DNA from: CAZGMJ01 sp964526785
Lineage (GTDB): Bacteria; Planctomycetota; Phycisphaerae; Sedimentisphaerales; Anaerobacaceae
Direction of reading: 5' to 3'
Length of the DNA: 43,355 bases
NCBI GenBank assembly: GCA_964526785.1
Contig: CAZGMJ010000044.1
Location: 1 to 43,355 of the forward strand
Shown: in pieces, positions 23,827 through 33,635 of the stretch
Numbering within the stretch: the stretch's first letter is position 1
Layout: each line of letters begins with the position of its first letter
Position numbers and translations under genes: made by a program
Notes under the pieces: model-generated
What the model was told of the DNA's origin: nothing
Database searches by the model: none
The model's input: only the letters and a program-made list of their open reading frames with translations

Positions 23827-25977
23827 ATGCGATACTTTGCAGCCGCCACCATCTTGCTGGCACTGACGGCACACAGAGTCTGCGCACGCGAAGATATTCT
23901 GATCGCCGACTTCGAAAGCAAGGACTATGGCGATTGGCAGACAACCGGCGAAGCTTTCGGCAGCGGGCCCTCCAGGGGCACCCTGGCCGGACAGATGCAG
24001 GTCAGCGGCTATCGGGGCAAAGGCCTGGTCAACAGCTTCTATAAAGGCGACGGTTCCACCGGCACGCTCACGTCTCCCGCCTTCACGATTCAACGCAGGT
24101 ACATCAACTTCCTCATCGGCGGGGGCAAATATCCCGGCAGGACCTGCATCAATCTGCTGGTGGACGGCGACGCCGTCCGCACGGCCACGGGACCGAACGA
24201 CCGGCCGGGCGGCTCGGAAATGCTGGACTGGCATGCGTGGGATGTGTCCGAACTCGAAGGGTCCGAGGCCCGAATACAGATCATCGATCAGCGAACGGGC
24301 GGCTGGGGCCACATCAACGTCGACCACATCGTCCAGAGCGACCGAAAGATCGAACGTGTCGATCTGACCCGCGAGATTCACATCGACAAGCGATACCTTA
24401 ACCTGCCCGTCGCAAAGAGCCTGCCAAAGCATTACATCGACGTCCTCGTCGACGGCCGAATCGTCCGCGAATTCGACATGAAGCTCGCAACACCCGATAC
24501 CGAGCCCGACTTCTGGGTATTCCTCGACATGAAACCGTTCATGGGCAGGACCGCGACCGTCAAGCTGATGAACTCCTGGGCGATGGACAACCGGCTCGAC
24601 GTCATCAGTCTCGATGACAGCATAAAGAACGCCGAGACATTCTATAAGGAAAAGCACCGGCCGCAGTTCCACTTCTCCTCCAGACGCGGCTGGAACAACG
24701 ACTCCAACGGCCTGGTCTGGTACAAAGGTGAATACCACCTGTTCTATCAGCACAATCCGTACGGCTGGCCCTGGGGCAACATGACGTGGGGACACGCCGT
24801 CAGCCGCGATTTGGTGCACTGGGAGGAACTCGGCGATGCAATCCATCCCGATGAGTTGGGAACGATCTTCTCCGGCTCGGCCGTCATCGACCACAACAAT
24901 ACCTCCGGCTTCCAGACCGGCGATGAAAAACCGCTGGTCTGCATCTACACGTACGCCGGCGGCAGGAATCTGATGTCACGCGGCGAGAAATTCACCCAGG
25001 CAATCGCCTACAGCAACGACCGCGGCCGTACCTTCACCAAATACGAAGGCAACCCCGTCATCGAACACATCAAGGCAGGCAACCGCGATCCCAAGGTCAT
25101 CTGGCACGAACCGACCGAGCAGTGGTCGATGGTGCTATACCTCGATGACCGCGAAATGGGCTTCTTCACCTCCGACAACCTGAGGCAGTGGGACTACCAC
25201 GGCAAGATGGAGTGCTTCCACGAGTGCCCCGAACTGTTCGAACTGCCCGTCAACGGCAACGCAGATAACTGCAAATGGGTGCTTTACGGCGCCAGCGGTG
25301 ACTACCTGCTCGGTGATTTCGACGGCGAGATGTTTCACCCCGAAAGCGAGCCGATTCGATTTCATTACGGCAACGCCTTCTACGCCTCGCAGACGTTCAA
25401 CAACATCCCCGCCGAAGATGGCAGACGCATACAGATCGCCTGGGGCCGCAGCGCCACGCCCGAAATGCCCTTCAATCAGTGCATGCTCTTCCCGGTGACT
25501 CTGGCGCTGCACGAAACCGAGGACGGCCTCCGCATGTTCGCAAACCCCGTCCGCGAGATCGAATTGCTGCAGGACAGGCGGCACCTGTGCGAAAATCACA
25601 CGTTGAAGCCCTCGGCCAATCCGCTCAAAGCCGTCAGGGGCGATCTGTTCCACATCCGCGCAGAGATCAGCCCGCAGCAGGCCGAACAGGTCGGATTCGA
25701 TCTTCGGGGCGTGGAGGTTCTCTATGATGTGGACAAACAACAACTCGCCTGCCGGGGCAGAACCGCACCGTTAAAGCTGCACGACGGACGAATCACGCTG
25801 GAAATCCTGCTCGACCGTACGACCATCGAGATATTCGGCAACGATGGACGGATGTATATGCCCGTCGCCTCGATTCCGGACGACGACAACCGCTCGCTGG
25901 GTGTGTTCTGCCGGGGCGGCGATGCGCACATCGACATGCTCGAAGTCTTCGAACTGCGCAGCGTATGGCCGAAATGA
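23827..25977 (+). CDS. Secreted GH32 fructan hydrolase (levanase/fructanase type)
   Basis: 716 residues. A signal peptide (FAAATILLALTAHRVCA) is followed by about 250 residues of N-terminal beta domains, the second resembling DUF4980 (KRYLNLPV through VFLDMKPFMGRTATVKLMNS). A GH32 five-bladed propeller follows from about 280, and a C-terminal beta-sandwich from about 580. Catalytic positions are Asp292 (nucleophile) in GWNNDSNG, Asp421 in NRDPKV and Glu466 (acid/base) in HECPELFELP. The usual WMNDPNG reads WNNDSNG. The enzyme should split beta-linked fructose from fructans or sucrose outside the cytoplasm. The frame extends far upstream through the preceding gene, but the ATG at 23827 has AAAGGA and begins the signal peptide. 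Confidence 0.93.
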   Translation: MRYFAAATILLALTAHRVCAREDILIADFESKDYGDWQTTGEAFGSGPSRGTLAGQMQVSGYRGKGLVNSFYKGDGSTGTLTSPAFTIQRRYINFLIGGGKYPGRTCINLLVDGDAVRTATGPNDRPGGSEMLDWHAWDVSELEGSEARIQIIDQRTGGWGHINVDHIVQSDRKIERVDLTREIHIDKRYLNLPVAKSLPKHYIDVLVDGRIVREFDMKLATPDTEPDFWVFLDMKPFMGRTATVKLMNSWAMDNRLDVISLDDSIKNAETFYKEKHRPQFHFSSRRGWNNDSNGLVWYKGEYHLFYQHNPYGWPWGNMTWGHAVSRDLVHWEELGDAIHPDELGTIFSGSAVIDHNNTSGFQTGDEKPLVCIYTYAGGRNLMSRGEKFTQAIAYSNDRGRTFTKYEGNPVIEHIKAGNRDPKVIWHEPTEQWSMVLYLDDREMGFFTSDNLRQWDYHGKMECFHECPELFELPVNGNADNCKWVLYGASGDYLLGDFDGEMFHPESEPIRFHYGNAFYASQTFNNIPAEDGRRIQIAWGRSATPEMPFNQCMLFPVTLALHETEDGLRMFANPVREIELLQDRRHLCENHTLKPSANPLKAVRGDLFHIRAEISPQQAEQVGFDLRGVEVLYDVDKQQLACRGRTAPLKLHDGRITLEILLDRTTIEIFGNDGRMYMPVASIPDDDNRSLGVFCRGGDAHIDMLEVFELRSVWPK

Positions 25978-26162
25978 CCCGGTCTCCGCACACTGCCGTC
26001 CTCGCGCTGCCGCCCGGCGCCTGCACCGGCCGCTGGGACTTGACGCAACGGTCGTTTTGCGTTATCAACTGACACTGTGGTGCAGGATTATGACGGATCG
26101 TCCGCACCGCATGGTGCTGCGTATTCGATCCCGCCCGGTGGTACAAGCAAGGAGGTAGGCCC

Positions 26163-27923
26163 ATGGCGAAGAAGGCCAGGCAGAAGCGGGCAAAATCAAA
26201 GAAAACTGTCAAAAAGAAGACTGCCAGGACCGCGAAGAAAACCGCTCCGACCAGGACCCGGAAGAGCACGAAGAAGAAGACAAAGAACTCCGCCGCCAAA
26301 AAGAAGAAGACCGCAGCAAAGAAACAGGCCCCGAAAGCCGCCCCGGCCGAACCGCAGGCCACACCGGCCAGGCGCCATTCCACAGCCGAAGACATGGCAA
26401 GAGGCCAGCGGGAGATTTCCGTCGCCGAGTTCTTCACGAAGAACCGCCACCTGCTCGGCTTCGACAATCCGCGAAAGGCCCTGCTGACCACCATCAAGGA
26501 AGGCGTGGACAACTCTCTCGATGCGTGCGAAGAAGCCGGAATCCTGCCTGCGGTCAAGGTGGTCATCGCCCCGGCCGATCGCGACGACCGTTTCCGCGTA
26601 ACCATCGAGGACAACGGTCCGGGCATCGTCCGAAAGCAAATCCCGAAGATTTTCGCCAAACTCCTCTACGGCTCCAAGTTTCACCGGCTCAAGATGTCCC
26701 GCGGCCAGCAGGGTATCGGCATTTCCGCCGCCGGCATGTACGGCCAGCTCACCACCGGCAAGCCCATCTCGATCATCTCGAAAACCTCGAAAAGAAAACC
26801 GGCCCACCACTACGAACTGGAGATCGACAGTAAGAAGAACGAGCCGCGGATCATAACCGACGATTCTGTCGAATGGCCGGTCGATCAGGGCACAAAGGTC
26901 GAGATCGAACTGGAGGCAAAGTACCAGCGGGGCCGCCAGTCGGTCGAGGAGTACCTCGAACAAACCGCGATCGCCAATCCGCACGTGGAGATCGATTTCG
27001 TCACGCCCGACGGTGAAGTCAAAAAATACCAGCGCGGCTCCAAAGAACTGCCCTCCGAAACCACGGAGATCAAGCCGCACCCCTACGGCGTGGAACTCGG
27101 CGTGCTGATCAAAATGCTCCACGACACCCAGGCCCGCACGCTCCAGGGCTTTCTCCATTCGGACTTCTCGCGAGTAAGCATGCGCGTCGCCAAACAGATC
27201 TGCCAACAGGCAAAAGTATACGAGCGCGCGCGTCCGACGCGCATCGCACGACAGGAGGCGGACAATCTCTTCAAGGCCATCAATCAGACAAAAATCATGA
27301 ACCCGCCGACGAATTGCCTCAGCCCGATAGGCGAAGAACTGATCCTCGCCGGACTGAAGAAACAGATCGAGGCCGATTTCTACACGGCCGTCACCAGACC
27401 CCCGTCGGTCTATCGGGGCAACCCGTTCCAGATCGAAGCCGGAATCGCCTATGGCGGTTCGGTGTCCCCGGACGGGCTGGCGCGCGTGCTGCGGTACGCC
27501 AACCGCGTGCCGCTCCTCTATCAGCAGTCCGCCTGCGCGACGACGCGGTCGGTCCTGACCACCGACTGGCGCAAATACGGCATGCAGCAGTCCGCCGGTG
27601 CCCTGCCGTCCGGCCCCCTGGTGGTCCTCGTGCACATGGCGTCGGTCTGGGTCCCGTTTACCTCCGAGAGCAAGGAAGCCATCGCACACTATCCCGAGAT
27701 CATCAAGCAGATCCGCCTGGCATTGCAGGAATGTGGCCGGCGACTGTCGATATTCGTCCGGCGCCGCCGCAAAGCCGCCGAATCCGAGCGCAAGAAAGCG
27801 TACATCGAAAAGTACATCCCGCACGTCGCCATCGCGCTGCGGGAAATGCTGGACCTGACCGACCGCCAGGAAAAGAAAGTAATAGACCAGTTGACAGACG
27901 TCCTCGAGAGGAGCCGATCGTGA
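26163..27923 (+). CDS. top6B: DNA topoisomerase VI subunit B with lysine-rich N-terminal tail
   Basis: 586 residues. Topoisomerase VI is an A2B2 type IIB enzyme that passes one duplex through another using ATP; it is standard in archaea and plants and patchy in bacteria. The GHKL ATPase motifs are present: EGVDNSLDA (Asn117), EDNGPGI (Asp150), and SRGQQGIGISAAGMYGQ; the transducer domain with a conserved lysine follows to about 500. Residues 1-70 are an unusual tail with 23 Lys in the first 58 residues plus Ala, Thr and Pro, like histone H1 C-termini; it is absent from ordinary top6B. GGAGG precedes the ATG. The stop overlaps the start of top6A by 4 bases. Confidence 0.96.
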   Translation: MAKKARQKRAKSKKTVKKKTARTAKKTAPTRTRKSTKKKTKNSAAKKKKTAAKKQAPKAAPAEPQATPARRHSTAEDMARGQREISVAEFFTKNRHLLGFDNPRKALLTTIKEGVDNSLDACEEAGILPAVKVVIAPADRDDRFRVTIEDNGPGIVRKQIPKIFAKLLYGSKFHRLKMSRGQQGIGISAAGMYGQLTTGKPISIISKTSKRKPAHHYELEIDSKKNEPRIITDDSVEWPVDQGTKVEIELEAKYQRGRQSVEEYLEQTAIANPHVEIDFVTPDGEVKKYQRGSKELPSETTEIKPHPYGVELGVLIKMLHDTQARTLQGFLHSDFSRVSMRVAKQICQQAKVYERARPTRIARQEADNLFKAINQTKIMNPPTNCLSPIGEELILAGLKKQIEADFYTAVTRPPSVYRGNPFQIEAGIAYGGSVSPDGLARVLRYANRVPLLYQQSACATTRSVLTTDWRKYGMQQSAGALPSGPLVVLVHMASVWVPFTSESKEAIAHYPEIIKQIRLALQECGRRLSIFVRRRRKAAESERKKAYIEKYIPHVAIALREMLDLTDRQEKKVIDQLTDVLERSRS

Positions 27924-29002
27924 GTAAGATTGCCACCCAGATACAGGACACGGCCGCTTCGGTCCGATCCAAGATACAACGCCGCAACAAACCGACGCTC
28001 TCCTTCCCGCTGCGCTCGCTGCGCAACGTCAAGTATGATGCACGCAAGGGCTTTCTCGAACTGCGAGGCCGAAAGAAGGTCCGCACCCTGACCGTCGGAA
28101 CCGTCAAGACCTTCGCACAAACCCTGCGCATGATGTCCCAGGCCAGGATGCTCGTGCAGGACGATGAAATCATGACCAAGCGAGAGGCCTACTACGTCTC
28201 GAAAAACTGGGACGAGGCCCGCTTCGACGAGCAGCCCGAATCGGACACCGTGCTCGACGATATCGAAGCCCTGTTCGAAGTCAACCGCGAACAGCTCGGC
28301 TTCATTCCCGAGGAAAAAGGCGGCGAGGTGGCGGGCAAACTCGTCGTCATCGACCGCTCTCCCGATACGGGAAAGCCGCTGCGTATCGACTGCACCAGAT
28401 TCGGCTCCGGCGCCTATTCGATCCCCATCTCCGTCGAGCATCTGAAATTCGAAACCAAAGCCAAATTCGTGCTCGCCATCGAGACCGCCGGCATGTTCCA
28501 GCGGCTCGTCAAGCACAGCTACTGGAAGAAAGCCAACTGCATTCTGGTCTCCATGGGAGGCGTGCCGACCCGCGCGTGCCGCCGCTTCATCCGCCGACTC
28601 GCCGACGAGATGAAACTGCCCGTCTACGCCTTCGTCGACTGCGACCCCTACGGCATGTTCAACATCTACCGCACCCTCAAGGTCGGCTCGGGCAACGCCG
28701 CACACATCAACCGCTTCTTCTGCGTCCCCAAAGCCCGCTTCCTCGGCGTCACGCCCCAGGACATCGTCGACTACAAACTGCCCACCCACCCGCTCAAGGA
28801 AGTGGATATCAAGCGGGCCAGAGACGCGCTGAAAAACGACCCGTTCGTGCAGCACTACAAGGCCTGGCAGGACGCCATCAATCACTTGCTCGATATGGGC
28901 GTCAGGGCCGAGCAGCAGGCCTTCGCCGTGCACAATCTCAATTACGTCATGGAGCAATACCTGCCGGACAAGCTCGCGGCCTCGAAGAAATTCCTGCCGT
29001 GA
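27920..29002 (+). CDS. top6A: DNA topoisomerase VI subunit A (Spo11-like)
   Basis: 360 residues, the usual length. This subunit carries the tyrosine that forms the covalent DNA link. The winged-helix domain holds Tyr91-Tyr92 in TKREAYYVSKNW; one is the nucleophile. The Toprim metal site follows: Glu188 in LAIETAGMFQRL and the DCDPYG motif (Asp240, Asp242). The start is a GTG that overlaps the top6B stop (GTGA), with GAGAGGAG upstream, so both subunits are translated as a pair. The similarity to Spo11 is general for the family. No host chromosomal gyrase genes are in the window, so its role next to gyrase and topoisomerase IV is unknown. Confidence 0.96.
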   Translation: MSKIATQIQDTAASVRSKIQRRNKPTLSFPLRSLRNVKYDARKGFLELRGRKKVRTLTVGTVKTFAQTLRMMSQARMLVQDDEIMTKREAYYVSKNWDEARFDEQPESDTVLDDIEALFEVNREQLGFIPEEKGGEVAGKLVVIDRSPDTGKPLRIDCTRFGSGAYSIPISVEHLKFETKAKFVLAIETAGMFQRLVKHSYWKKANCILVSMGGVPTRACRRFIRRLADEMKLPVYAFVDCDPYGMFNIYRTLKVGSGNAAHINRFFCVPKARFLGVTPQDIVDYKLPTHPLKEVDIKRARDALKNDPFVQHYKAWQDAINHLLDMGVRAEQQAFAVHNLNYVMEQYLPDKLAASKKFLP

Positions 29003-29073
29003 CCACCGCCGCCTGTCCCGCTCGCCGGTGCAGGCAATGAATCGTTCGCCGCAATACAATACGGAGCATACGT

Positions 29074-30417
29074 ATGACGCTGTATAGAAGATGCCTGCTC
29101 GCCGCACTCGTTCTCGCAATCGCCGCAGCAGCAGCACAGGCCGCAGTCTTTTACGTCGACCCGGTCACAGGCAGTCCGGACAACGACGGCTCGGCCGAAC
29201 GCCCCTGGAAAACCGTCGAACAGGTCCTGGCCGACAAGCTCATCCGGACCCGCGACAAATCCGGCCGCATCAGAAATCCCGGCGCACCGGTAGACGCGGG
29301 CGACACCCTGCTGCTGCGTTCGGGCTACCATGGCGAAATCTACTATCGCGGTGCGCACAATGACGACTTCATTACCATCGCCGCCGAAAAGGGACACACA
29401 CCCAAAGTCCGGCGGGTCTTCTTCTCCGACGCATCCAAATGGATCATTCGAGGCCTCGGCGTCTCGCCCAGCTTCGCTGCGGAGTACAAACCCGACCGCC
29501 TGATCTACGTCGTCAACTGGGGCGGCCGCAGCAGCGACTTCGTAATCGAAGACAATACGCTCTACTCCGTCCCCGACGGCTCGAAATGGACGGCCGAACA
29601 GTGGAACGAAAACGTCTGCTACGGCATCTCCGTCATTTGCGACCGCGTCGCGATCCGCAACAACCGCCTTCGCTACGTTAACCACGGCATCACCATCTCG
29701 GGCGACACTATCACGGTCGAGAACAACACGGTCCTGCACGTCGCCGGCGACGGCATCGTCTGCTCGGCCAACAACGCCTCGCTCCTGCACAACACCCTCA
29801 AATACTTCTACAACGTCAACGCCAACCACGACGACGGCATCCAGTTCCACCGCGGCCGCGACAAGATCACGCCCATCGTCAACGCACGCGTGATCGGCAA
29901 CACCGTCATCGGCCGGGACGACAAAGTCCGCAATCCGCTGATCCACAGCCCGCAGGGTATCTGCAATTTCGACAGCCCCGCAATCAACTGGCGTATCGCC
30001 AACAACCTCGTCCTCGTTCAGCACCACCACGGCATCACCATCGCCGGCTGCCGCGGCGGAGCAATCGTCAACAACATCGCCTACAACCCCTACGGCGGCC
30101 GCTTTTTCGCCGGCATTAGCCTGAGCACCACGCACGGCGGCATCACCGCCGCCGGCAGCGTCATACGCAACAACATCGTCGACTCGAAGATCGGTTACCC
30201 CGAGGCGGACAACACCGCCGACCACAACATCATCGTGACCGATCCCCACCGCTACTTCCGCAATGCATCGGCACTCGATATGCGCCACAAACCGGACAGC
30301 CCCGCTATCGACACCGGCAGTTCCGACCGGGCTCCGAAGGTCGATATCCGGGGCGTAAAGCGGCCGCAGGGAGAAGGCCTCGATATCGGATGCTATGAAT
30401 ACCAGCCGGATTCGTAA
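29074..30417 (+). CDS. Secreted right-handed beta-helix protein
   Basis: 447 residues. A signal peptide (CLLAALVLAIAAAAAQA) is followed by FYVDPVTGSPDNDGSAERPWKTVEQ, the entry motif of DUF1565/parallel beta-helix proteins. The body has many short repeats of the form I-x-N-N-x-[VIL] (VIEDNTLYS, AIRNNRLRY, TVENNTVLHV, VIRNNIVDS) that build the coils. It ends with SPAIDTGSS and DIGCYEYQP, typical of this group. Homologues include polysaccharide lyases and passive surface proteins; I see no clear catalytic triad, so binding or pectate-lyase-like activity cannot be separated. It starts 71 bases after top6A, with GGAGCAT upstream. Confidence 0.85.
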   Translation: MTLYRRCLLAALVLAIAAAAAQAAVFYVDPVTGSPDNDGSAERPWKTVEQVLADKLIRTRDKSGRIRNPGAPVDAGDTLLLRSGYHGEIYYRGAHNDDFITIAAEKGHTPKVRRVFFSDASKWIIRGLGVSPSFAAEYKPDRLIYVVNWGGRSSDFVIEDNTLYSVPDGSKWTAEQWNENVCYGISVICDRVAIRNNRLRYVNHGITISGDTITVENNTVLHVAGDGIVCSANNASLLHNTLKYFYNVNANHDDGIQFHRGRDKITPIVNARVIGNTVIGRDDKVRNPLIHSPQGICNFDSPAINWRIANNLVLVQHHHGITIAGCRGGAIVNNIAYNPYGGRFFAGISLSTTHGGITAAGSVIRNNIVDSKIGYPEADNTADHNIIVTDPHRYFRNASALDMRHKPDSPAIDTGSSDRAPKVDIRGVKRPQGEGLDIGCYEYQPDS

Positions 30418-30500
30418 GATTCCGCAAACTTGAGACGGCTGTCCACCGCCCGGCGGAAGTTCGATCCGAAAGCTCACCGCATCGGCCACGGTGCCACCGG

Positions 30501-32336
30501 TCAAAGCCCGTGCTTGCACCCGGCCAGTTCATCGTCCACCAGCACGTCCGCCCCGGGATTCGGCACCAGAAAATACGTACGCTCGCATCCCGGATCCGCG
30601 TACTCGGTAAGCGTCAGGCCCAAACTGGCCCGACCCGCTGCGTTATAATCCGTTGCCTTCCAGAATCGAGCCTCGCACGTCGTCCCATCCGGCCGAATCG
30701 CCTCGTCAACGGCCCCGAGCCGCAAAGACGCCGGATCCATACGCAATAGCTTCATTGTCTCAGCGTCGAGCCCTCCCTGCCGCTCAGGATTCAGACAGAA
30801 AACCATCGGCCCGCGCATCACCGCCGCACGCCCCGCCTGCGCCTTGCGCCCCTTGACCGCGCGAAATGTCATCGGCATCTGCAGGCTGATCGTATCGCCC
30901 GCCTGCCACCGCCGCTCGATCGCAAAGAAACGCCCCGGCTCGGCGTCCATTGCGACCGCCCCGTCATTAACCGTCACCCTCGCCTGACCGCACCAGCGGG
31001 GGATGCGCAAATACATACTGAACCGCGCCGCCCGCGACGGATCCACACGAATCTCCACATCACCCGAATTCGGATAATCCGTCTCCTGCTCGATGTCCAG
31101 CCTCACGCCATCGGCCAGATCCATCCGCGCCGACGACTTCGTATAGAGATTCACGGCCGCACCGTCACCTCGCCTGTAATAGATCATGCCGGGCAACTCC
31201 GCGATAATCCGCCGGAAATTGCACGGGCAGCAATACGTATCGCCGCTGAAATACTCGCGCTTTCCCTCCATCGGCGAATAATACCGCAGCTTCCGGCCGT
31301 CCGGCGACTGCGCCGCGAACAGGCCGTTAAAGATCGAGCGCTCCATAACATCGCCGTAGACACTCGCCCCTTCGATCCGCAGCATCTCGTCCAGCCATCG
31401 AATAAGGTACGCCGTAGCGCACGTCTCCCCGAGCTTGAAAAATCCCTGCTGGCTGCTGTGCCAGCATTCGTGGTAGCCGCAAAGCCCCGGAATCAACAGC
31501 CCGTCCCCGCACAGCAGGAAATCGAACACCCGCCTCGATTGATGCAGCAGCCGCGCATCCGGCCGCATGCCGTAAAGCCGCAACTGCGCCAGAGAGCGGC
31601 ACAGGTGGTAGTACGCGTGCCCCTCCAGATTGCCCCATCGACCCTCGATAAGCGGCGTATCCCACTCGGCCAACTTGCGGTGCTCGACGCAGAAATCCCG
31701 GTACCGCTCGCCGCCCGTCTGCCTCCCAAGCGCCAGCAGCGCCTCTTCCAGACCGGTTGTCCCCACATTGACCGACACCCAGCCGTCCGTCTCTCGCTCG
31801 GGCTGCGCAGACCATGTATCGATGATATAGCCCGCCAGCCGCTGCGCCGCCTGCAATGAAGCCTCGCGCTCGAAGAATGCGTAGTCCGCAGTCAGTCCCA
31901 GCACGATATATCCCATCTCGTGGATGTCCCAGAGCCGCCACATCCTCGCGTCCGGCCGGCAGATGCCGATATAACCATCCTGCTCCTGGCCGGCGATCGT
32001 CTCAGCAACCACGTGCTCCTTCAACTCCAGTACGCGAGCGTCTTGCGAATACGCCGCAAACCGAACCAGACTGTCGATGAACTTGCCCAGACCGATGTAG
32101 CCCCCCTGCCGTCCCTTATCCGCAAACGGCTTGAGGAAATCCTTGTCAACATCGATGGCCAGAACGTTATTCGCAATGGTGACGTCGATCCGACGGCCGA
32201 TCTCGCCCCCGACTTCGACATGCTCTATGCCAACAGGCTTCATCACGTGCGCCGAATCAACCGACGCACTCGCTTTGGCCCCCGCCAACGAGAACAGCCC
32301 GACCACTGAAACGACCACACAACAGATGCTCTTCAT
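30501..32336 (-). CDS. Secreted GH127 family glycosidase (beta-L-arabinofuranosidase-like)
   Basis: 611 residues. A signal peptide (CCVVVSVVGLFSLAGAKASA) precedes an alpha/alpha-barrel catalytic domain and C-terminal beta domains. The unusual GH127 active site, where a cysteine is the nucleophile next to a zinc site, is visible as GETCAT (Glu304, Cys306) and YCCPCN (Cys369, Cys370, Cys372). HECWHSSQQG lies just before. The family releases beta-L-arabinofuranose from plant or extensin-like glycans, and some planctomycete members act on other sugars. The ATG at 32336 has AGGAAAGGAA upstream; the frame could extend to 32468. It diverges from the methyltransferase gene. Confidence 0.9.
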   Translation of the reverse strand: MKSICCVVVSVVGLFSLAGAKASASVDSAHVMKPVGIEHVEVGGEIGRRIDVTIANNVLAIDVDKDFLKPFADKGRQGGYIGLGKFIDSLVRFAAYSQDARVLELKEHVVAETIAGQEQDGYIGICRPDARMWRLWDIHEMGYIVLGLTADYAFFEREASLQAAQRLAGYIIDTWSAQPERETDGWVSVNVGTTGLEEALLALGRQTGGERYRDFCVEHRKLAEWDTPLIEGRWGNLEGHAYYHLCRSLAQLRLYGMRPDARLLHQSRRVFDFLLCGDGLLIPGLCGYHECWHSSQQGFFKLGETCATAYLIRWLDEMLRIEGASVYGDVMERSIFNGLFAAQSPDGRKLRYYSPMEGKREYFSGDTYCCPCNFRRIIAELPGMIYYRRGDGAAVNLYTKSSARMDLADGVRLDIEQETDYPNSGDVEIRVDPSRAARFSMYLRIPRWCGQARVTVNDGAVAMDAEPGRFFAIERRWQAGDTISLQMPMTFRAVKGRKAQAGRAAVMRGPMVFCLNPERQGGLDAETMKLLRMDPASLRLGAVDEAIRPDGTTCEARFWKATDYNAAGRASLGLTLTEYADPGCERTYFLVPNPGADVLVDDELAGCKHGL

Positions 32337-32503
32337 CGTAGCATTTCCTTTCCTGGTCCTATTCATAGCGTTGTTTAACTCTGGCGACCATGGTAGCCGC
32401 GCGAAGCTGTGCCTGGCAATAACCAAATGCAGACGGCACCTTTCCGCTTCGGCTATGAAAATCGTCAATCGTTTTATACCATCGCACCCCCCGACTGCGT
32501 CCT

Positions 32504-33550
32504 ATGGGTAGTATGTCGCCCTTATTCGCTCTTTTGCCCGGAGCCATCGTGGACGAGCAACTTGCACGGGAAACCGCGGCCCTGATTCGATCATGGGACA
32601 GATTCGACCGCCGAACGCTGGCCGGCTATCTGATTCAGGATGTCGAGGACCCGCAAATCAACGTCCAGAGTATCCTGACCCGGCATTTCCTCGCCCGACG
32701 CCTCTTCGGCCGTGAATTCGACACGCTGATGCAGCATGAACTGCGCTTCGCCCTGGTTTGCAACTGGACGCTCGCCCTGCTCAAGCGACAGATACGCTGT
32801 CACCAGCTCCACGCCGTACTCGACGCACTGATCGCCGACCGGCGCTGCGCCGAAGGCATTCCAATTCCGCCCTATGTCCGCGAGACGTTCGCCATGCTCG
32901 AACTGCCCAACTACATGTGCGACCTTCTCATGTGGGAACATCCCGAAACGACCGACCATGGCCTGCCCGACCGCATACTGTCGCTCTTTACGCGGATATG
33001 GTCGCAGATGCTGGAAGGCCGGGAAGTGCATCCGATTCGCGTGCTCGAACCGGCCTGCGGCTCGGCCAACGATTACCGCTTCATCGACGCCTGCGGCTTC
33101 GCCCGCCACATCGACTACACAGGCTTCGATCTGTGCGCCGCGAATATCGCAAACGCACGAAGGATGTTCCCCGCCGTGCGCTTCCAGCAGGGCAATGTGC
33201 TGCAGATCGACGCACCCGACAACGCCTTCGAATACTGTTTCGTGCACGACCTGTTCGAGCATCTCTCCCTCAGCGCCATGGCCGCGGCCCTCGCTGAACT
33301 GTCCCGCGTGACTCGAAAAGGGCTGTGCCTTAGCTTCTTCAACACATGCCACGGCCCGATGCACATCGAACAGCCTCTCCGCGAGTATCATTGGAACAAA
33401 CTCAGTCCCGCCGCTCTGGCCGCCACGCTGGAACCCTTCTGTTCAGACATCGAGATCGTGCATATCGATACGTTCCTGACCGAAACGTTCGGATGCCCCG
33501 ATACGCACAACAAGAATGCCTGCACAATGATCGCGCACCCGGCGCACTGA
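32504..33550 (+). CDS. SAM-dependent class I methyltransferase
   Basis: 348 residues. An all-helical N-terminal region of about 170 residues precedes a Rossmann-type methyltransferase domain. Motif I reads LEPACGSANDYRF near residue 184, with the acidic end of strand 2 in YTGFDLCAANI, then FQQGNVLQID and the EYCFVHDLFEHLSL motif IV. Such domains methylate small molecules, lipids or glycans; the N-terminal extension gives no clue to the substrate. The signature resembles methyltransferases of cell-surface polysaccharide clusters. A GH127 gene is divergent and a dockerin-tailed exported protein converges. ATG starts at 32504 and 32513 both exist; no strong ribosome site is visible. Confidence 0.75.
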   Translation: MGSMSPLFALLPGAIVDEQLARETAALIRSWDRFDRRTLAGYLIQDVEDPQINVQSILTRHFLARRLFGREFDTLMQHELRFALVCNWTLALLKRQIRCHQLHAVLDALIADRRCAEGIPIPPYVRETFAMLELPNYMCDLLMWEHPETTDHGLPDRILSLFTRIWSQMLEGREVHPIRVLEPACGSANDYRFIDACGFARHIDYTGFDLCAANIANARRMFPAVRFQQGNVLQIDAPDNAFEYCFVHDLFEHLSLSAMAAALAELSRVTRKGLCLSFFNTCHGPMHIEQPLREYHWNKLSPAALAATLEPFCSDIEIVHIDTFLTETFGCPDTHNKNACTMIAHPAH

Positions 33551-33635
33551 CCCCCGACGCACAGTCCATCACTGCCTGTGACGCTCCGATCACAATGTGG
33601 TCGGGCCATCCCGGCCCGGGTTGTCTTACAGGGCC

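Noticed and set aside
26196..27824. 542-residue open frame antisense to top6B
   Set aside because: GC-rich shadow frame on the opposite strand of a gene with clear catalytic motifs; composition is improbable for a protein and there is no ribosome site.
27689..30519. Long antisense frames under top6A and the beta-helix gene
   Set aside because: Shadow frames; both plus-strand genes have clear domains and starts.
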